A stretch of 32,353 bases of DNA from Rhodocyclaceae bacterium (GTDB lineage: Bacteria > Pseudomonadota > Gammaproteobacteria > Burkholderiales > Rhodocyclaceae): NCBI GenBank assembly GCA_028869135.1, contig JAGWTC010000028.1, positions 1 through 32,353 of the forward strand, written 5' to 3'. Numbering within the stretch: the first letter of the stretch is position 1; every line of letters starts with the position of its first letter. This document shows, piece after piece, positions 1 to 8,198 of the stretch. Made by a program: the position numbers and the translations under genes. The notes below the pieces were generated by a model, which was not told where the DNA came from, made no database searches, and saw only the letters and a program-made list of their open reading frames with translations.

Positions 1-6
1 CGGCAC

Positions 7-36
7 AAAAACAAACCCCGCGCGGGGTTTGTTTTT
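7..36. terminator. Bidirectional intrinsic terminator
   Basis: A perfect inverted repeat has 13-base arms (7-19 and 24-36) around GCGC. The arms carry an A-tract on the left and a T-tract on the right, so a GC-rich stem followed by a U-run forms on either strand. On the minus strand it lies about 75 bases past the end of the PRC-barrel gene and can end its transcript. On the plus strand it would end a gene lying left of the window. Confidence 0.85.
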
Positions 37-110
37 AACGAAAGGAGGTACGGCCGGCAGGGGAAGAGGCGCCGGCCGCACCAGCGCCTTGCAAGGGAGG
101 AACAAGGCGC

Positions 111-533
111 CTACATGGGCAGCCAATACTCGCGCTGTCCATAGTAGTCGTGCACTTCGCTGGCCCAGCGGCTGTCGGCCATCGACGGCCAGTGGTCCTT
201 GTCGAAGCCCGGGGCGGCTTTCAGGCGCTCCTTGTCGATGTCCAGGACGAACTGCTTCTGCGACGCGTCGAGCGTCAGCGCGCCCCACGGAATGGCGAAC
301 AGCTTGTCGCCTATGCCCATGAAGCCGCCGCAGGACAGCACAGCGTAGGCGACCTGGCCGGTCTGGACGTCGATCATGATGTCGGTGATTTCACCGAGTT
401 TCTCGTCCCGGTTATTTACGACGCTGTCTCCTTCTAGCGTGTCGGCCGCCATGACTTCAGGGCCGGGGCCTTCGCCCCTGTGCCCGCCGATAATCTGCGT
501 CTTCCTGTCGCCACCTGGATGGATGCTTGCCAT
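111..533 (-). CDS. PRC-barrel domain protein
   Basis: A 140-residue soluble protein with no signal peptide or membrane segment. Residues of about 28-105 form a PRC-barrel: VMAADTLEGDSVVN, then DEKLGEITDIMIDVQTGQVAYAVL, then KLFAIPWGAL. This small beta-barrel fold is known from photosynthetic reaction centre H subunits, RimM and many bacterial stress proteins. The tail of about 35 residues is rich in Trp and Tyr (DHWPSM, DYYGQREYWLPM) and is common in proteobacterial stand-alone PRC proteins. The start at 533 is chosen because GGAG sits 7 bases upstream; the frame stays open to 620 but that extension is Arg-rich and unlike the family. The exact role is unknown; such genes often accompany general stress functions, which fits the neighbouring hemerythrin and BON genes. 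Confidence 0.85.
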   Translation of the reverse strand: MASIHPGGDRKTQIIGGHRGEGPGPEVMAADTLEGDSVVNNRDEKLGEITDIMIDVQTGQVAYAVLSCGGFMGIGDKLFAIPWGALTLDASQKQFVLDIDKERLKAAPGFDKDHWPSMADSRWASEVHDYYGQREYWLPM

Positions 534-769
534 TTTGGATCTCCAACATTTGATTGAATTTGCCGGCCGTCGGACAAGCCGGGCCGCCGCTACTGATGCC
601 GTCACCACGTTCTTCGGCATCGCGAGACAGGATGCAATCGCTGTTCCTTATCGCGCTTGCTACATCGCCGCTGTTACAAAATAATCGCGCGGTATTGGCG
701 CATTCCTATAGCTGAGACGGGAGCGCGCAACCAAGATGAGCAGACCCCTAAACGTAAAGGAGAGCTCAA

Positions 770-1291
770 ATGCCCCAAAGCAAAATGCACACGAAATCGC
801 ACTCGAAAACGACCAGCGCTTCGCGCAGTCGTTCTTCTGAAAAGGATGTGATCCAGCTGCTGCAGGAAGACCACCGCAAGGTGCAAAAACTCTTCAAGGA
901 TTTTGAAAAACAGGCCGGTAAGGATGACGTGTCATCCAAGGTGGAAATCGCCGAACAGATCTGCATGGAGCTGAAGGTGCATACGCAGATCGAAGAGGAA
1001 ATTTTTTATCCGGCGCTGTACGAGGCACTCGATGAGTCCGATCTGGTGGATGAGGCCCTGGTCGAGCACGCAACCGCCAAGGACCTGATTGAGCAGATCG
1101 AGGCCATGTCCGGCTCGGAGGATCTGTACGATGCCAAGGTCACGGTGCTCGGCGAATACGTCAACCACCATATCGAGGAAGAGGAAAAGGAGATCTTCCC
1201 GGAGGCCAAGAAATGCGGCCTTGACCTAGACGCGCTGGGCGAGTCCACTCAGTCCCGCAAGGAGGAATTGACCTCCAAGGCAGCGCACTAG
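770..1291 (+). CDS. Hemerythrin-like HHE cation-binding protein
   Basis: A 173-residue cytoplasmic protein. A basic, Ser/Lys-rich N-terminal stretch (1-24) is followed by a hemerythrin/HHE four-helix bundle over about 25-150. Likely di-iron ligands are visible: H35 in EDHRKV, H71 and E75 in HTQIEEEIFYP, H100 in VEHATAK, and H133/H134 with E138 in HHIEEEEKEIFP. Family members bind a non-haem di-iron centre and sense or store oxygen, NO or iron; which applies here cannot be told from sequence. A strong AAAGGAG ribosome site lies 8 bases before the ATG. The gene is monocistronic, ends at a strong terminator and is convergent with the outer-membrane protein gene. Confidence 0.9.
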   Translation: MPQSKMHTKSHSKTTSASRSRSSEKDVIQLLQEDHRKVQKLFKDFEKQAGKDDVSSKVEIAEQICMELKVHTQIEEEIFYPALYEALDESDLVDEALVEHATAKDLIEQIEAMSGSEDLYDAKVTVLGEYVNHHIEEEEKEIFPEAKKCGLDLDALGESTQSRKEELTSKAAH

Positions 1292-1316
1292 TTCGGTTTC
1301 GCCAATTGGCGGAGGT

Positions 1317-1349
1317 AAAAAAGCGGCTGCCCGCAGGCAGCCGCTTTTT
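1317..1349. terminator. Bidirectional intrinsic terminator between convergent genes
   Basis: Inverted repeat AAGCGGCTGCC-CGCA-GGCAGCCGCTT, flanked by an A-tract on the left and TTTTT on the right. It lies 25 bases after the hemerythrin-like gene and 40 bases before the 3' end of the minus-strand outer-membrane protein gene, so it can serve both. Confidence 0.9.
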
Positions 1350-1389
1350 CATTGTCGTCTCCGCGCCATGTCAGGCATGGGGCACGGCA

Positions 1390-2007
1390 TTAGAAGCGGT
1401 AGGCGACCCCTACAGTCAGCATGTCCTGCTGGGGCTTGCCGTTCGATTGCACGGCGGACTCGCGACTGTAGTCGATATGGTTGTATTCCGCGCTGATTTC
1501 AACATTGCGATTCAGTGCGTAGGCGTAGCCGAGACCGTAGCCGAAGCCATTGTGGGTCGTGTCGCCTACTGCCGGAAGTGTGTCGTTGTAGTGGCCCTTG
1601 GCTTGGTGGTAAGCCAGCTTGCCGTACACGAGAGAGTTCGGGGCAATGCGGTAGCCCGGCGCCAGGAAGACAGCCCAGTCATCCTTCATTTCAAAGCGCA
1701 CCGTCTGGGTGCCGCCCGAAACATAAGTGGTACTGCCGAATTTCTGCTTGTTGAGTGTGTATTCCGCACCGGCGTTGAGCACCCAATCGCTGCTAAGCGC
1801 CCAACCGTAACTTGCTGACAGCTTGGCAACGCCGTCATCGTCACTGGCCGACTTGCCATTGATGAAACCACCGAACTTCACCTTGTTATGGCTACCGCCC
1901 AAGGCTAGACCGACGCTGGCACCGGTGAAGGTGTTATCTGCGGCGAAGGCGGATGTCGCGATGCACAGGGACGAAATAATAAGCAGGTGTTGTCTCATTG
2001 GTTTCAT
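1390..2007 (-). CDS. Outer-membrane beta-barrel protein (small porin-like/opacity type)
   Basis: A 205-residue precursor. A signal peptide of about 23 residues ends in SAFA-AD, a good signal peptidase I site. The mature part alternates polar and hydrophobic residues in strands (LSASYGWALSSDWVLNAGAEYTL, GYGLGYAYALNRNVEISAEYNHIDY) and ends in VGVAYRF with a C-terminal Phe, the usual Bam recognition signal. Length and pattern fit an eight-stranded OmpW/opacity-like barrel of unknown substrate. Two in-frame starts (2007 and 1998) are possible, and neither has a strong ribosome site. The 136 bases upstream are noticeably AT-richer than the surroundings and probably hold the promoter. Confidence 0.85.
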   Translation of the reverse strand: MKPMRQHLLIISSLCIATSAFAADNTFTGASVGLALGGSHNKVKFGGFINGKSASDDDGVAKLSASYGWALSSDWVLNAGAEYTLNKQKFGSTTYVSGGTQTVRFEMKDDWAVFLAPGYRIAPNSLVYGKLAYHQAKGHYNDTLPAVGDTTHNGFGYGLGYAYALNRNVEISAEYNHIDYSRESAVQSNGKPQQDMLTVGVAYRF

Positions 2008-2143
2008 TGTTTTAGTTAATGGGGCTCAAATGTACCATTTTTATGACTGTTTTGTTCATGTTTATTGGTGTTGTTTGGCTGCGTAGTCGGCATTGTTGGA
2101 ATTATTGGTGGTTGTGACTTTAGTTCTCCATCCCGGCTGCAGC

Positions 2144-3307
2144 TCAATCGAAGGGAAGGTTGGCTTGGGGCTCGGCATAAGACGCGGAGACATCCTTTAA
2201 AGGTAGAAGCTTGCCGGCGCGTACCCCCAGCAGGCGCAGACGTCGATCGAGCGGGACGCGTTTAAGGCATTCGCGCGCGGCGCGCAGAATCTCGTCTGCC
2301 GAGGCCGTGGCGACGGTGAGGGTGTGGTCGCGCGTGACGCTTTCGAAATTGTCGTAGCGCAGCTTGATGCCTATGGTCTTGCTGGCGTAGCGTTTGCGTT
2401 CCAGATCTTCGGCGAGACGCGTGCACAGGTGGATGAGGATTTCGGACAGGCGCTCGCGATCATGCCGCGCGTGCAGGTCGCGTTCGAAGGTCGTCTCGCG
2501 GCTGATGGATTTGGGTTCGGATGCGGTGACGATGGGCCGGTCGTCGATGCCGTGGGCGGCATCGGCCAGCCACGCGCCGTAGCTGCGGCCGAATTGCGCG
2601 ATCAGGAAATCGCGCGGCTGGGCGGCGAGCTCGCCTATGGTGTTGATCCCGAGTTGCTTGAGCTTTTCCGTCGCCTTTGGACCGACGCCGTTGATCTTGC
2701 TGGCCGCCAGCGGCCAGATGCGCGCAGCGATGTCCTCCGGCATGACGATGCTGAGGCCGTCCGGCTTCTGCAGATCGGAAGCGATCTTGGCGATGAGCTT
2801 GCAATGACTGATGCCGATCGAGCAGGACAGTCCGGTCGCATCGCGTACCGCCTGCTTCAGTCGTAATGCCAGGGGCTCGGTCTCCTCCTCGATGTGGCTG
2901 AGATCGATGTAAATCTCGTCGATGCCGCGATTCTCGATCAGCGGCGCGATGTCGGCGACGGCAGCCTTGAACAGGCGCGAGTAGTGGCGGTAGGCGGCAA
3001 AGTCCACCGGCAGCAGCACCGCGTCGGGCGCCAGTTTGGCTGCCTTCATCATGCCCATGGCCGAGAAAACGCCGAGCGCGCGCGCTTCGTAGGTTGAGGT
3101 GGTGATGACGCCGCGGCCGACATAGTCGCGCAAGCGGGCGTAGCGGCGCGTGCCGTCGCTCAGCGTTTCCGGCTGCGCATCGCGCCCGCCGCCGATCACG
3201 ACCGGCAGCCCCTTGAGATCGGGGTAGCGCAGCAGTTCGACCGACGCGTAGAACGCGTCCATGTCGAGATGGGCGATACGGCGTCGGGAGGGCGATGCGG
3301 CGGACAT
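2144..3307 (-). CDS. dinB: DNA polymerase IV (Y-family translesion polymerase)
   Basis: A 387-residue Y-family polymerase that inserts nucleotides opposite damaged bases during lesion bypass. Catalytic acidic residues are visible: D15 in AHLDMDAFYASVE, and D130/E131 in the RGIDEIYIDLS motif. The palm is followed by the helix-hairpin-helix thumb (KINGVGPKATEKLKQLGI, about 204-221) and the little-finger domain (SISRETTFERDL onward). The finger region carries the insert after VVIGGG that is common in betaproteobacterial DinB. The protein ends in QANLPFD, which looks like a beta-clamp binding motif. It is divergent from the methyltransferase gene, and no LexA box (CTGT-N8-ACAG) was found in the 111-base gap. 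Confidence 0.96.
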   Translation of the reverse strand: MSAASPSRRRIAHLDMDAFYASVELLRYPDLKGLPVVIGGGRDAQPETLSDGTRRYARLRDYVGRGVITTSTYEARALGVFSAMGMMKAAKLAPDAVLLPVDFAAYRHYSRLFKAAVADIAPLIENRGIDEIYIDLSHIEEETEPLALRLKQAVRDATGLSCSIGISHCKLIAKIASDLQKPDGLSIVMPEDIAARIWPLAASKINGVGPKATEKLKQLGINTIGELAAQPRDFLIAQFGRSYGAWLADAAHGIDDRPIVTASEPKSISRETTFERDLHARHDRERLSEILIHLCTRLAEDLERKRYASKTIGIKLRYDNFESVTRDHTLTVATASADEILRAARECLKRVPLDRRLRLLGVRAGKLLPLKDVSASYAEPQANLPFD

Positions 3308-3360
3308 TCCGGGGCGGGGTGCGCGAAAATCAGTGCGCCATTTTCGCTCAGAAGCCCGTT

Positions 3361-3391
3361 TTGAAACACGCGTGCGCAGCGGCGATATACT
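3361..3391 (+). promoter_or_regulatory. Possible sigma-70 promoter for the methyltransferase gene
   Basis: TTGAAA (3361-3366) and TATACT (3386-3391) are separated by 19 bases, slightly longer than ideal, and lie about 30 bases upstream of the methyltransferase start and its AGGAGG ribosome site. Assignment is by eye only. Confidence 0.4.
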
Positions 3392-3418
3392 GTTTCAAGT
3401 GAATTCAGGAGGCCGGCC

Positions 3419-4036
3419 ATGTCCGCCAAAACACACTGGGAACAGGTTTACGGCAGCAAGCCGGCGCAGAGCGTGAGTTGGTATCAGCCGCATGCAGCCA
3501 ATTCCATTGCCCTGATCAAGGCCGCCGCAGCCGATCTGGATAGCCGCATCATAGACATCGGCGGCGGCGCTTCCACGCTGGTCGATGATTTGCTGGATCT
3601 TGGCTACACGAATCTCAGCGTGCTCGATCTGTCGGCCGAGGCCCTGGCCGTCGCCCGCCGCCGTCTTGGCGAACGTGCCGGCTCGATACACTGGATCGAG
3701 GGCGATATCACGACGATAGCGCTGCCCCGACACGGCTTCGACGTTTGGCACGACCGCGCCGTTTTTCATTTTCTGACAGAGCCTGAGCAGCGCGCCGCCT
3801 ATCTTGAACGTGTGCGGCATGCGGTCAGGCCGGGCGGGCACGTCATCGTGGCGACGTTTGCGCTCGACGGCCCCGCTCAGTGCAGCGGTCTGCCTGTCGC
3901 CCGTTATACGCCGGAAGGCTTGCACGACGAGTTCGGTGCGGCTTTCGAACTCATCGAGCATCGCGAGGAATACCACCAGACGCCGGCCGGGAATACGCAG
4001 CACTTCATCTACTGCTTCTGCCTCAAGGCGGGATGA
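3419..4036 (+). CDS. Class I SAM-dependent methyltransferase
   Basis: A 205-residue cytoplasmic methyltransferase with a Rossmann fold. Motif I (IIDIGGGASTLVDDLL, about 43-58) binds S-adenosylmethionine, followed by the acidic end of strand 2 (LSVLDLS). Motif WIEGDITT and FDVWHDRAVFHFL mark the later strands, and RPGGHVIVATF is the post-core motif. The N-terminal HWEQVYGSKPAQSVSWYQ is typical of small stand-alone methyltransferases of the type 11/12 group, whose substrates are usually unknown; none can be assigned here. An AGGAGG ribosome site precedes the ATG. The gene stands alone, divergent from dinB and convergent with rcnA. Confidence 0.88.
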   Translation: MSAKTHWEQVYGSKPAQSVSWYQPHAANSIALIKAAAADLDSRIIDIGGGASTLVDDLLDLGYTNLSVLDLSAEALAVARRRLGERAGSIHWIEGDITTIALPRHGFDVWHDRAVFHFLTEPEQRAAYLERVRHAVRPGGHVIVATFALDGPAQCSGLPVARYTPEGLHDEFGAAFELIEHREEYHQTPAGNTQHFIYCFCLKAG

Positions 4037-4050
4037 GGAGTGCCGCCTCG

Positions 4051-4073
4051 CGAAGCCCGGATATCGGGCCTTT
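4051..4073 (+). terminator. Weak terminator-like hairpin
   Basis: The inverted repeat AAGCCCG-GATAT-CGGGCCTTT, with five GC pairs and a short T-run, lies 15 bases after the methyltransferase stop. The stem is short and the T-run has only three bases, so termination here is uncertain. Confidence 0.35.
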
Positions 4074-4119
4074 GTCGAATACCGCCTGCGGGCCGGCTTG
4101 AGGCGAGCGTCGGTGAGGT

Positions 4120-4935
4120 TCAGCCTGCGTGGATTGCCTGCAGGCCGGTGATGCCGACGTAGAGTCCGACGCCGCAGATCAGCACGGCTGACAGATACGG
4201 GGCCTTGCGGGCGAAGCTGCCGAAGCCCTTGAAGCGCGAGGCTGCGTGCCTGACGCTGAGCGCCGCCAGCGCGCCCGAGGCGACCATGGTCAGGGCCAGC
4301 CCGATGCTGAAGCAAAGCACCAGCGTGGCGCCGAGCGCGATCTGCTTCAGTTGCAGGCAGAGCAGCAGCACGGTGATCGAGGCGGGGCAGGGGATGAGCC
4401 CGCCGGTCAGGCCGAACATCACGATCTGCCCGGTGCTGACCTGCCTGCCGGCGAAGCGACGCTGGATGTCCTCGGCGTGGGCGCGTTCGTGGGCGTCCTG
4501 GTACTCGTCTCCCAGCGTGGCTTCGAGCGCCGTCATGTGGCCGTGTCCATGATCATGCCCGTGATCGTGGTGATGATCGTGACGGTAGTTGTGGGCGGAA
4601 TGGCGATAGGTGGTCCGGATCATCCAGGCGGCGACGCCGAGCATGATGAGGCCGGAAGCGGCTTGCAGATAGGGCGTGGCCGTTTCGGCGTTCCAGTTGT
4701 TGCCGAAGTACAGGCCCGCCATGGCGATTGCCCAGACCACGGCGGTGTGCGACAGCGTGGCCGACAGGCCGAGCAATACCGCCTGCGTCAGCGTGCCGCG
4801 CACCGCGACGATGAAGGCCGCCATCATGGTTTTCGAATGCCCCGGCTCAAGGCCGTGCAGCGCGCCGAGCAGAATGGCGCTGGGTGCGAACAGCCAGGCA
4901 TTGCCTTGCTGGAGGAGAGGGGCGAACTCGGGCAT
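4120..4935 (-). CDS. rcnA: Nickel/cobalt efflux permease RcnA
   Basis: A 271-residue inner-membrane NicO-family exporter that removes excess Ni(II) and Co(II) from the cytoplasm. About six membrane segments are present. The N-terminal region ILLGALHGLEPGHSKTMMAAF holds the conserved HGLEPGH motif of the family. A His/Asp-rich cytoplasmic loop (about 112-133, with runs such as HDHHHDHGHDHGHGH) is the usual metal-binding loop. GGLIPCPASITVLLL (about 178-192) is the second conserved family motif. The start at 4935 (MPEFAPLLQQGNAW) matches the family N-terminus; the open frame upstream runs through the operator and is not used. The gene is divergent from rcnR and its promoter overlaps the RcnR operator, so it should be induced by Ni/Co. 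Length matches E. coli RcnA. Confidence 0.95.
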   Translation of the reverse strand: MPEFAPLLQQGNAWLFAPSAILLGALHGLEPGHSKTMMAAFIVAVRGTLTQAVLLGLSATLSHTAVVWAIAMAGLYFGNNWNAETATPYLQAASGLIMLGVAAWMIRTTYRHSAHNYRHDHHHDHGHDHGHGHMTALEATLGDEYQDAHERAHAEDIQRRFAGRQVSTGQIVMFGLTGGLIPCPASITVLLLCLQLKQIALGATLVLCFSIGLALTMVASGALAALSVRHAASRFKGFGSFARKAPYLSAVLICGVGLYVGITGLQAIHAG

Positions 4936-4960
4936 GATGATTTTTCCAGCGGGTGTTATA

Positions 4961-4975
4961 TACTCCCCCCTAGTA
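4961..4975. promoter_or_regulatory. RcnR operator between rcnA and rcnR
   Basis: TACTCCCCCCTAGTA is a full match to the known RcnR site TACT-(C/G)6-N-AGTA, with TATA extending it on both sides (4959-4977). It lies 25 bases before rcnA and 36 bases before rcnR, overlapping AT-rich -10-like sequences for both directions. This is the expected arrangement for repression of both genes by apo-RcnR. Only one such site is seen in the gap. Confidence 0.9.
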
Positions 4976-5011
4976 TATATCGGAATCGATAGAGCTGCCG
5001 GAGATGAAAGC

Positions 5012-5284
5012 ATGGCTCATACCATCAAGGACAAAACCAAGCTGCTGGCCCGTGTGCGCCGTATCCAGGGCCAGTTGCGTTCGCTCGAAAGCCAGCTCGA
5101 TGCCGAGGCTGATTGCACGGCGGTCCTGCAGCAGATCGCGGCGGTGCGCGGCGCCGTAAACGGCCTGATGGGCGCCGTGATCGAAGGGCACATCACGGAT
5201 CATGTGGTGCGCGAAAGCAGGCAGGAGCGGCGCGAGGAGGAAAGCGAGGTGTTCCTGCAAGTGCTCAAGTCCTACCTCAAATAG
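5012..5284 (+). CDS. rcnR: Ni/Co-responsive transcriptional repressor RcnR
   Basis: A 90-residue all-helical DNA-binding repressor of the CsoR/RcnR/FrmR family. In its apo form it represses the metal exporter gene; binding Ni(II) or Co(II) releases it from DNA. The residues that define the RcnR metal site are all in place: His3 (MAHT), Cys35 (ADCTAVLQQ), His60 (IEGH) and His64 (ITDH). This separates it from FrmR and CsoR relatives. The conserved core AVLQQIAAVRGAVNGLM is nearly identical to that of E. coli RcnR. The start at 5012 is chosen because His3 must be near the N-terminus and GGAG lies shortly upstream. It is divergent from rcnA and shares the operator with it. Confidence 0.95.
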   Translation: MAHTIKDKTKLLARVRRIQGQLRSLESQLDAEADCTAVLQQIAAVRGAVNGLMGAVIEGHITDHVVRESRQERREEESEVFLQVLKSYLK

Positions 5285-5467
5285 CCGGGGCGCCTTGGGC
5301 TTGGCTTGGTTCAGCGCCTGCGCAAGCGCTGCGCCTCTCCATGAAGGAATACGGCGTCGCCCTGATGATTACCTTAACGACGCCGCATCCACGCTGTGCC
5401 GTTATCTGGGTGTACATGCTCGTCGAGCATGCGCAGCACTTCCGGTCTCACACTGGCGCGCTCGGAT

Positions 5468-5494
5468 AAAAAAAGGGGCCGCAATTGCGGCCCC
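5468..5494 (-). terminator. Intrinsic terminator of the chemoreceptor gene
   Basis: The perfect palindrome GGGGCCGCAATTGCGGCCCC (5475-5494) is followed on the minus strand by a run of T (complement of the A-tract at 5468-5474). It lies 45 bases past the stop codon of the minus-strand methyl-accepting protein. The 183 bases between rcnR and this terminator show no gene. Confidence 0.9.
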
Positions 5495-5539
5495 GGCACC
5501 GGATATGGCCTGTCAGTACAGGCTCACTGAGAACCGTGA

Positions 5540-7168
5540 CTAAACTTTGAAGCGGCGGACCTGTCGCTTCAGGCCTTGCGCGATTTCCTCAAGGCTCGCG
5601 GCAGTGTCGGCTGTGCTTCTGATGGTTGCCGAGGTTTCGTCGACCATCTGGGCGATTTGTTCCACCCGCTGCGCGATGGAAGTGCTCGCCGAGCTTTGCT
5701 CACGTGTGGCGTCGGCCACTTCGCCAATGCGGTCGAGATTGCGCTTCGAACCGGATTCGATCGACTTCAGCGACTCCGAGGCGGATATACCCAGTTCGAC
5801 GCCGTGTTCGACCTGTGGCAAGGCTGCTTCCATCGCCCCGACGGCGCCGACGGTTTCCGACTGAATCCCGCCTATCATTTCCTCGATTTCGTTCGTCGCC
5901 GTAGCAGTTCGCTCCGCGAGCTTTCTCACTTCGTCGGCCACGACGGCGAAGCCTCGTCCCTGCTCGCCGGCGCGCGCCGCCTCGATGGCTGCGTTCAAGG
6001 CCAGCAGGTTCGTCTGTCCGGCGATGTCCTTGATCACGTTGGCGATCGAGGTTACCTCGGTGGTGCGCTTTTCAAGCGCATGAATGCGCGAGGCCGCGTC
6101 GACAACAGTCGTCGAGATGTTCTGCATGGCCGTGGTGGCCTGCTCGACGCGGGCACTGCCTTCGGTTGAGTGGTTCAGGGCGGCTTCCGAATCGAGCTTG
6201 GTGTCCTTGGCGCTGTCGGAGATGTGGTTCGAGGTGACCGTCAGCTCCTCGATGGCAGCCGCGATCGAAGCAGTGGCGTCGGCCTGAAGCTCGGCCGCCG
6301 TCGCCACTTCCTTCGAAGCCGTGTTGATCCGCTCGGCACTGTCCACAACCTGGTCTGCGCCCTTGTCGATCTCGGTGACCAACTCCCGCAGCGAGCCGAC
6401 CATGAGGCGCAGCGTATCGAGCAGACTACCGGAGCGGGGCTGGCCGACGTCTGCCGTCAGATCTCCATCAGCGATCTTGTGCATGACCGCCGATGCTGCC
6501 GTCGGTTCTCCGCCAAGCTGGTTCACGATACTCGAAGCCACCATCCAACCAAGTGCAACCAGCAAGCACAGCAGGGCGAGCGATATGCCGCCCAGTATTG
6601 TCACGCTTCTCTTGAATTCCCGGTCGACATCGTCGATATAGATCCCGGTACCTATCGCCCATCCCCAGGGTTCGAACATCGCCGTGTAGGACAGCTTGGG
6701 CTCCTGCTTTGTTTGCCCTGCCTTGGGGAACCAGTAGTCCACAAAGCCGCCGCCCTGGGCTGCGACCGCAAGCATTGCTCTGACAATCAGTTTGCCGTTG
6801 GCATCCTTCTGGTCGATCTGGTTCTGACCTTCGAGTTCGGCTTTCGCGCCGTGAAATACATAGACGCCATTCTTGTCGAAGGAGAAGAAGTATTCCGTCT
6901 TGCTGTAGCGTAGTTTGCGCAGGGTGTCCTTCGTAGCTTCCTTGGCTTCCTCTTCGGTAAGCTTGCCGGCGGCGGCCAGGGCCTGGTTGCGTTCGGCGAT
7001 ACCCAGCGCGAGCTCGACCAGATTCTCTATCTTGCCTTTCCGGTCCTCGAGCATCGTGCTCTTGAGCTGGTAAAGACTGGAGGCACTCAGCGCGAGCAAA
7101 CCCACCAGCGTAATAAAGACCAGAATGTAGAGTCGTGTTGCGACCTTCAGCCTCTGAAACGCTTCCAT
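5540..7168 (-). CDS. Methyl-accepting chemotaxis protein with single Cache sensor
   Basis: A 542-residue chemoreceptor. TM1 (about 13-34) is followed by a periplasmic single-Cache domain (about 40-185), with the typical [17 protein letters not shown] and [21 protein letters not shown] signatures. TM2 (about 190-212), a HAMP linker (about 212-265) and a cytoplasmic signalling hairpin follow. The hairpin tip, which contacts CheA and CheW, is canonical: [40 protein letters not shown] (about 382-421). The ligand is unknown; single-Cache receptors of this type often bind small organic acids. There is no CheR-tethering pentapeptide at the C-terminus (QVRRFKV). AAGGGGGG precedes the start. The gene stands alone with its own terminator. 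Confidence 0.95.
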   Translation of the reverse strand: MEAFQRLKVATRLYILVFITLVGLLALSASSLYQLKSTMLEDRKGKIENLVELALGIAERNQALAAAGKLTEEEAKEATKDTLRKLRYSKTEYFFSFDKNGVYVFHGAKAELEGQNQIDQKDANGKLIVRAMLAVAAQGGGFVDYWFPKAGQTKQEPKLSYTAMFEPWGWAIGTGIYIDDVDREFKRSVTILGGISLALLCLLVALGWMVASSIVNQLGGEPTAASAVMHKIADGDLTADVGQPRSGSLLDTLRLMVGSLRELVTEIDKGADQVVDSAERINTASKEVATAAELQADATASIAAAIEELTVTSNHISDSAKDTKLDSEAALNHSTEGSARVEQATTAMQNISTTVVDAASRIHALEKRTTEVTSIANVIKDIAGQTNLLALNAAIEAARAGEQGRGFAVVADEVRKLAERTATATNEIEEMIGGIQSETVGAVGAMEAALPQVEHGVELGISASESLKSIESGSKRNLDRIGEVADATREQSSASTSIAQRVEQIAQMVDETSATIRSTADTAASLEEIAQGLKRQVRRFKV

Positions 7169-7373
7169 GCGATATCCCCCCTTAGGATAGACGGTGCAAT
7201 TCTCGAACGACTTATGTTTTCTTTAGATCGCTAACGCTTCATCCCAGATTAGGCAGCGGTTCGAGTATGTACCTTGTTATAGACCAACGTTCCGACCGAG
7301 TTCAGATAAACCTCGTCATGCGATACAAATGTTGTAGAACTCCACTCCTGTCGCCGCAGGGCATTCCTTGGAG

Positions 7374-7410
7374 AAAAAAAAGCCCCGCGTATTCGAAGCG
7401 TACGCGGGGC
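7374..7410 (-). terminator. Intrinsic terminator of the first BON gene
   Basis: Arms GCCCCGCGTA (7382-7391) and TACGCGGGGC (7401-7410) form a 10-bp stem. On the minus strand it is followed by eight T residues (complement of the A-run at 7374-7381). It lies 16 bases past the stop codon of the minus-strand BON-domain gene. Confidence 0.9.
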
Positions 7411-7426
7411 CGGGGGGGGAGTTGAA

Positions 7427-7762
7427 TCAATTAACCTTCAACGAGAGCTGGGCTATCACTGTCTTCACACCGGGAACGGCGCTGGCGAGCTTGACGGCGT
7501 GGTCTATGGTTTCGGCTTTGTCCACGGTGCCGTTCAGGGTGACGATGCCCTGATTGCTCGTGACCGAGATCTTGAACAGCGAAGTGATGCTGTCGCTGAG
7601 CAGCGCGGTCTTGACCTTGGTTGTCAGCGTTGCATCGTCGATGTATTGGCCTGCGGTGAGGCCGGCTTCGGCAGCAGAACGGGGGGGATTATCTGCTGCC
7701 AAAGCCGGCACCGCAGCCATGGTCGCGATCATCAGCGCGACATCTATAGGGCGGAATTGCAT
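7427..7762 (-). CDS. Periplasmic BON-domain protein (copy 1)
   Basis: A 111-residue exported protein. A signal peptide of about 22 residues ends in VPALA-AD. A single BON domain (about 42-108) follows, with the pattern DATLTTKVKTALLSD, ISVTSNQGIVTLNGTVDKAETIDHAVKLASAVPGVKTV. BON domains in the OsmY/Kbp group bind phospholipid membranes or polysaccharide and support the envelope under osmotic or other stress. AAAGGAGG lies 6 bases before the ATG. It is the downstream copy of a tandem pair and probably co-transcribed with copy 2, whose stop is 49 bases upstream. The two share GQYxDDAxLTTKVKxALLSD and are clear paralogues. Confidence 0.9.
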   Translation of the reverse strand: MQFRPIDVALMIATMAAVPALAADNPPRSAAEAGLTAGQYIDDATLTTKVKTALLSDSITSLFKISVTSNQGIVTLNGTVDKAETIDHAVKLASAVPGVKTVIAQLSLKVN

Positions 7763-7811
7763 GGTGGCCTCCTTTGGGGTTGCTCGCTTAAGTCAGCAAT
7801 GGGCCGGTGTT

Positions 7812-8198
7812 CTAGAGCTTCATCACGTCGCGTCCGACCGTGATGCTGGCGACCTTGACCATGAGATGAGTGTTGATGGCCTTCACACCGGGAATGGCGG
7901 AAGTCAGTTTGATGGCGCGCTGTATGGTTTCGGGCTTGTCGACTTCGCCGCTCAGGGTGACGATGCCGTGCTGGGTGTTGACCTTGACTTCGAAGGCGGA
8001 CAGCAGGTTGTCCGAAAGCAGCGCGACCTTGACCTTGGTGGTGAGCGCCGCGTCGTCGACGTATTGTCCCGTTGTCTGTCCGATGCGCTCGGCCGCGCCC
8101 GTTTCGGGGCGGGGACTGCTGTTTGCGGCATGCAGGCTCGGAGTGACAAACAGAACGGCGAACAGGCCGGCGGCGATATCGATATGGCGTAGTTTCAT
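7812..8198 (-). CDS. Periplasmic BON-domain protein (copy 2)
   Basis: A 128-residue exported protein. A signal peptide (MKLRHIDIAAGLFAVLFVTPSLHA-AN) is followed by a short Pro/Glu-rich linker and one BON domain (about 50-115: DDAALTTKVKVALLSDNLLSAFEVKV, GIVTLSGEVDKPETIQRAIKLTSAIPGVKAI). A 12-residue tail (ITVGRDVMKL) is absent from copy 1. The start at 8198 has AAGGGAG 6 bases upstream; the frame stays open to 8279 but lacks a signal sequence there. It lies upstream of copy 1 on the same strand and likely arose by tandem duplication. A role in envelope stress is inferred from the family. Confidence 0.9.
   Translation of the reverse strand: MKLRHIDIAAGLFAVLFVTPSLHAANSSPRPETGAAERIGQTTGQYVDDAALTTKVKVALLSDNLLSAFEVKVNTQHGIVTLSGEVDKPETIQRAIKLTSAIPGVKAINTHLMVKVASITVGRDVMKL

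Noticed and set aside
3390-3408. CTG...CAG near the dinB/methyltransferase gap as a LexA box
   Set aside because: The half-sites are 13 bases apart instead of the 10 needed between CTG and CAG, and the fourth bases do not match CTGT/ACAG.
5285-5467. Short frames between rcnR and the chemoreceptor terminator as a gene or IS remnant
   Set aside because: No ribosome site, no recognisable product and no terminal repeats; it looks like ordinary intergenic sequence.
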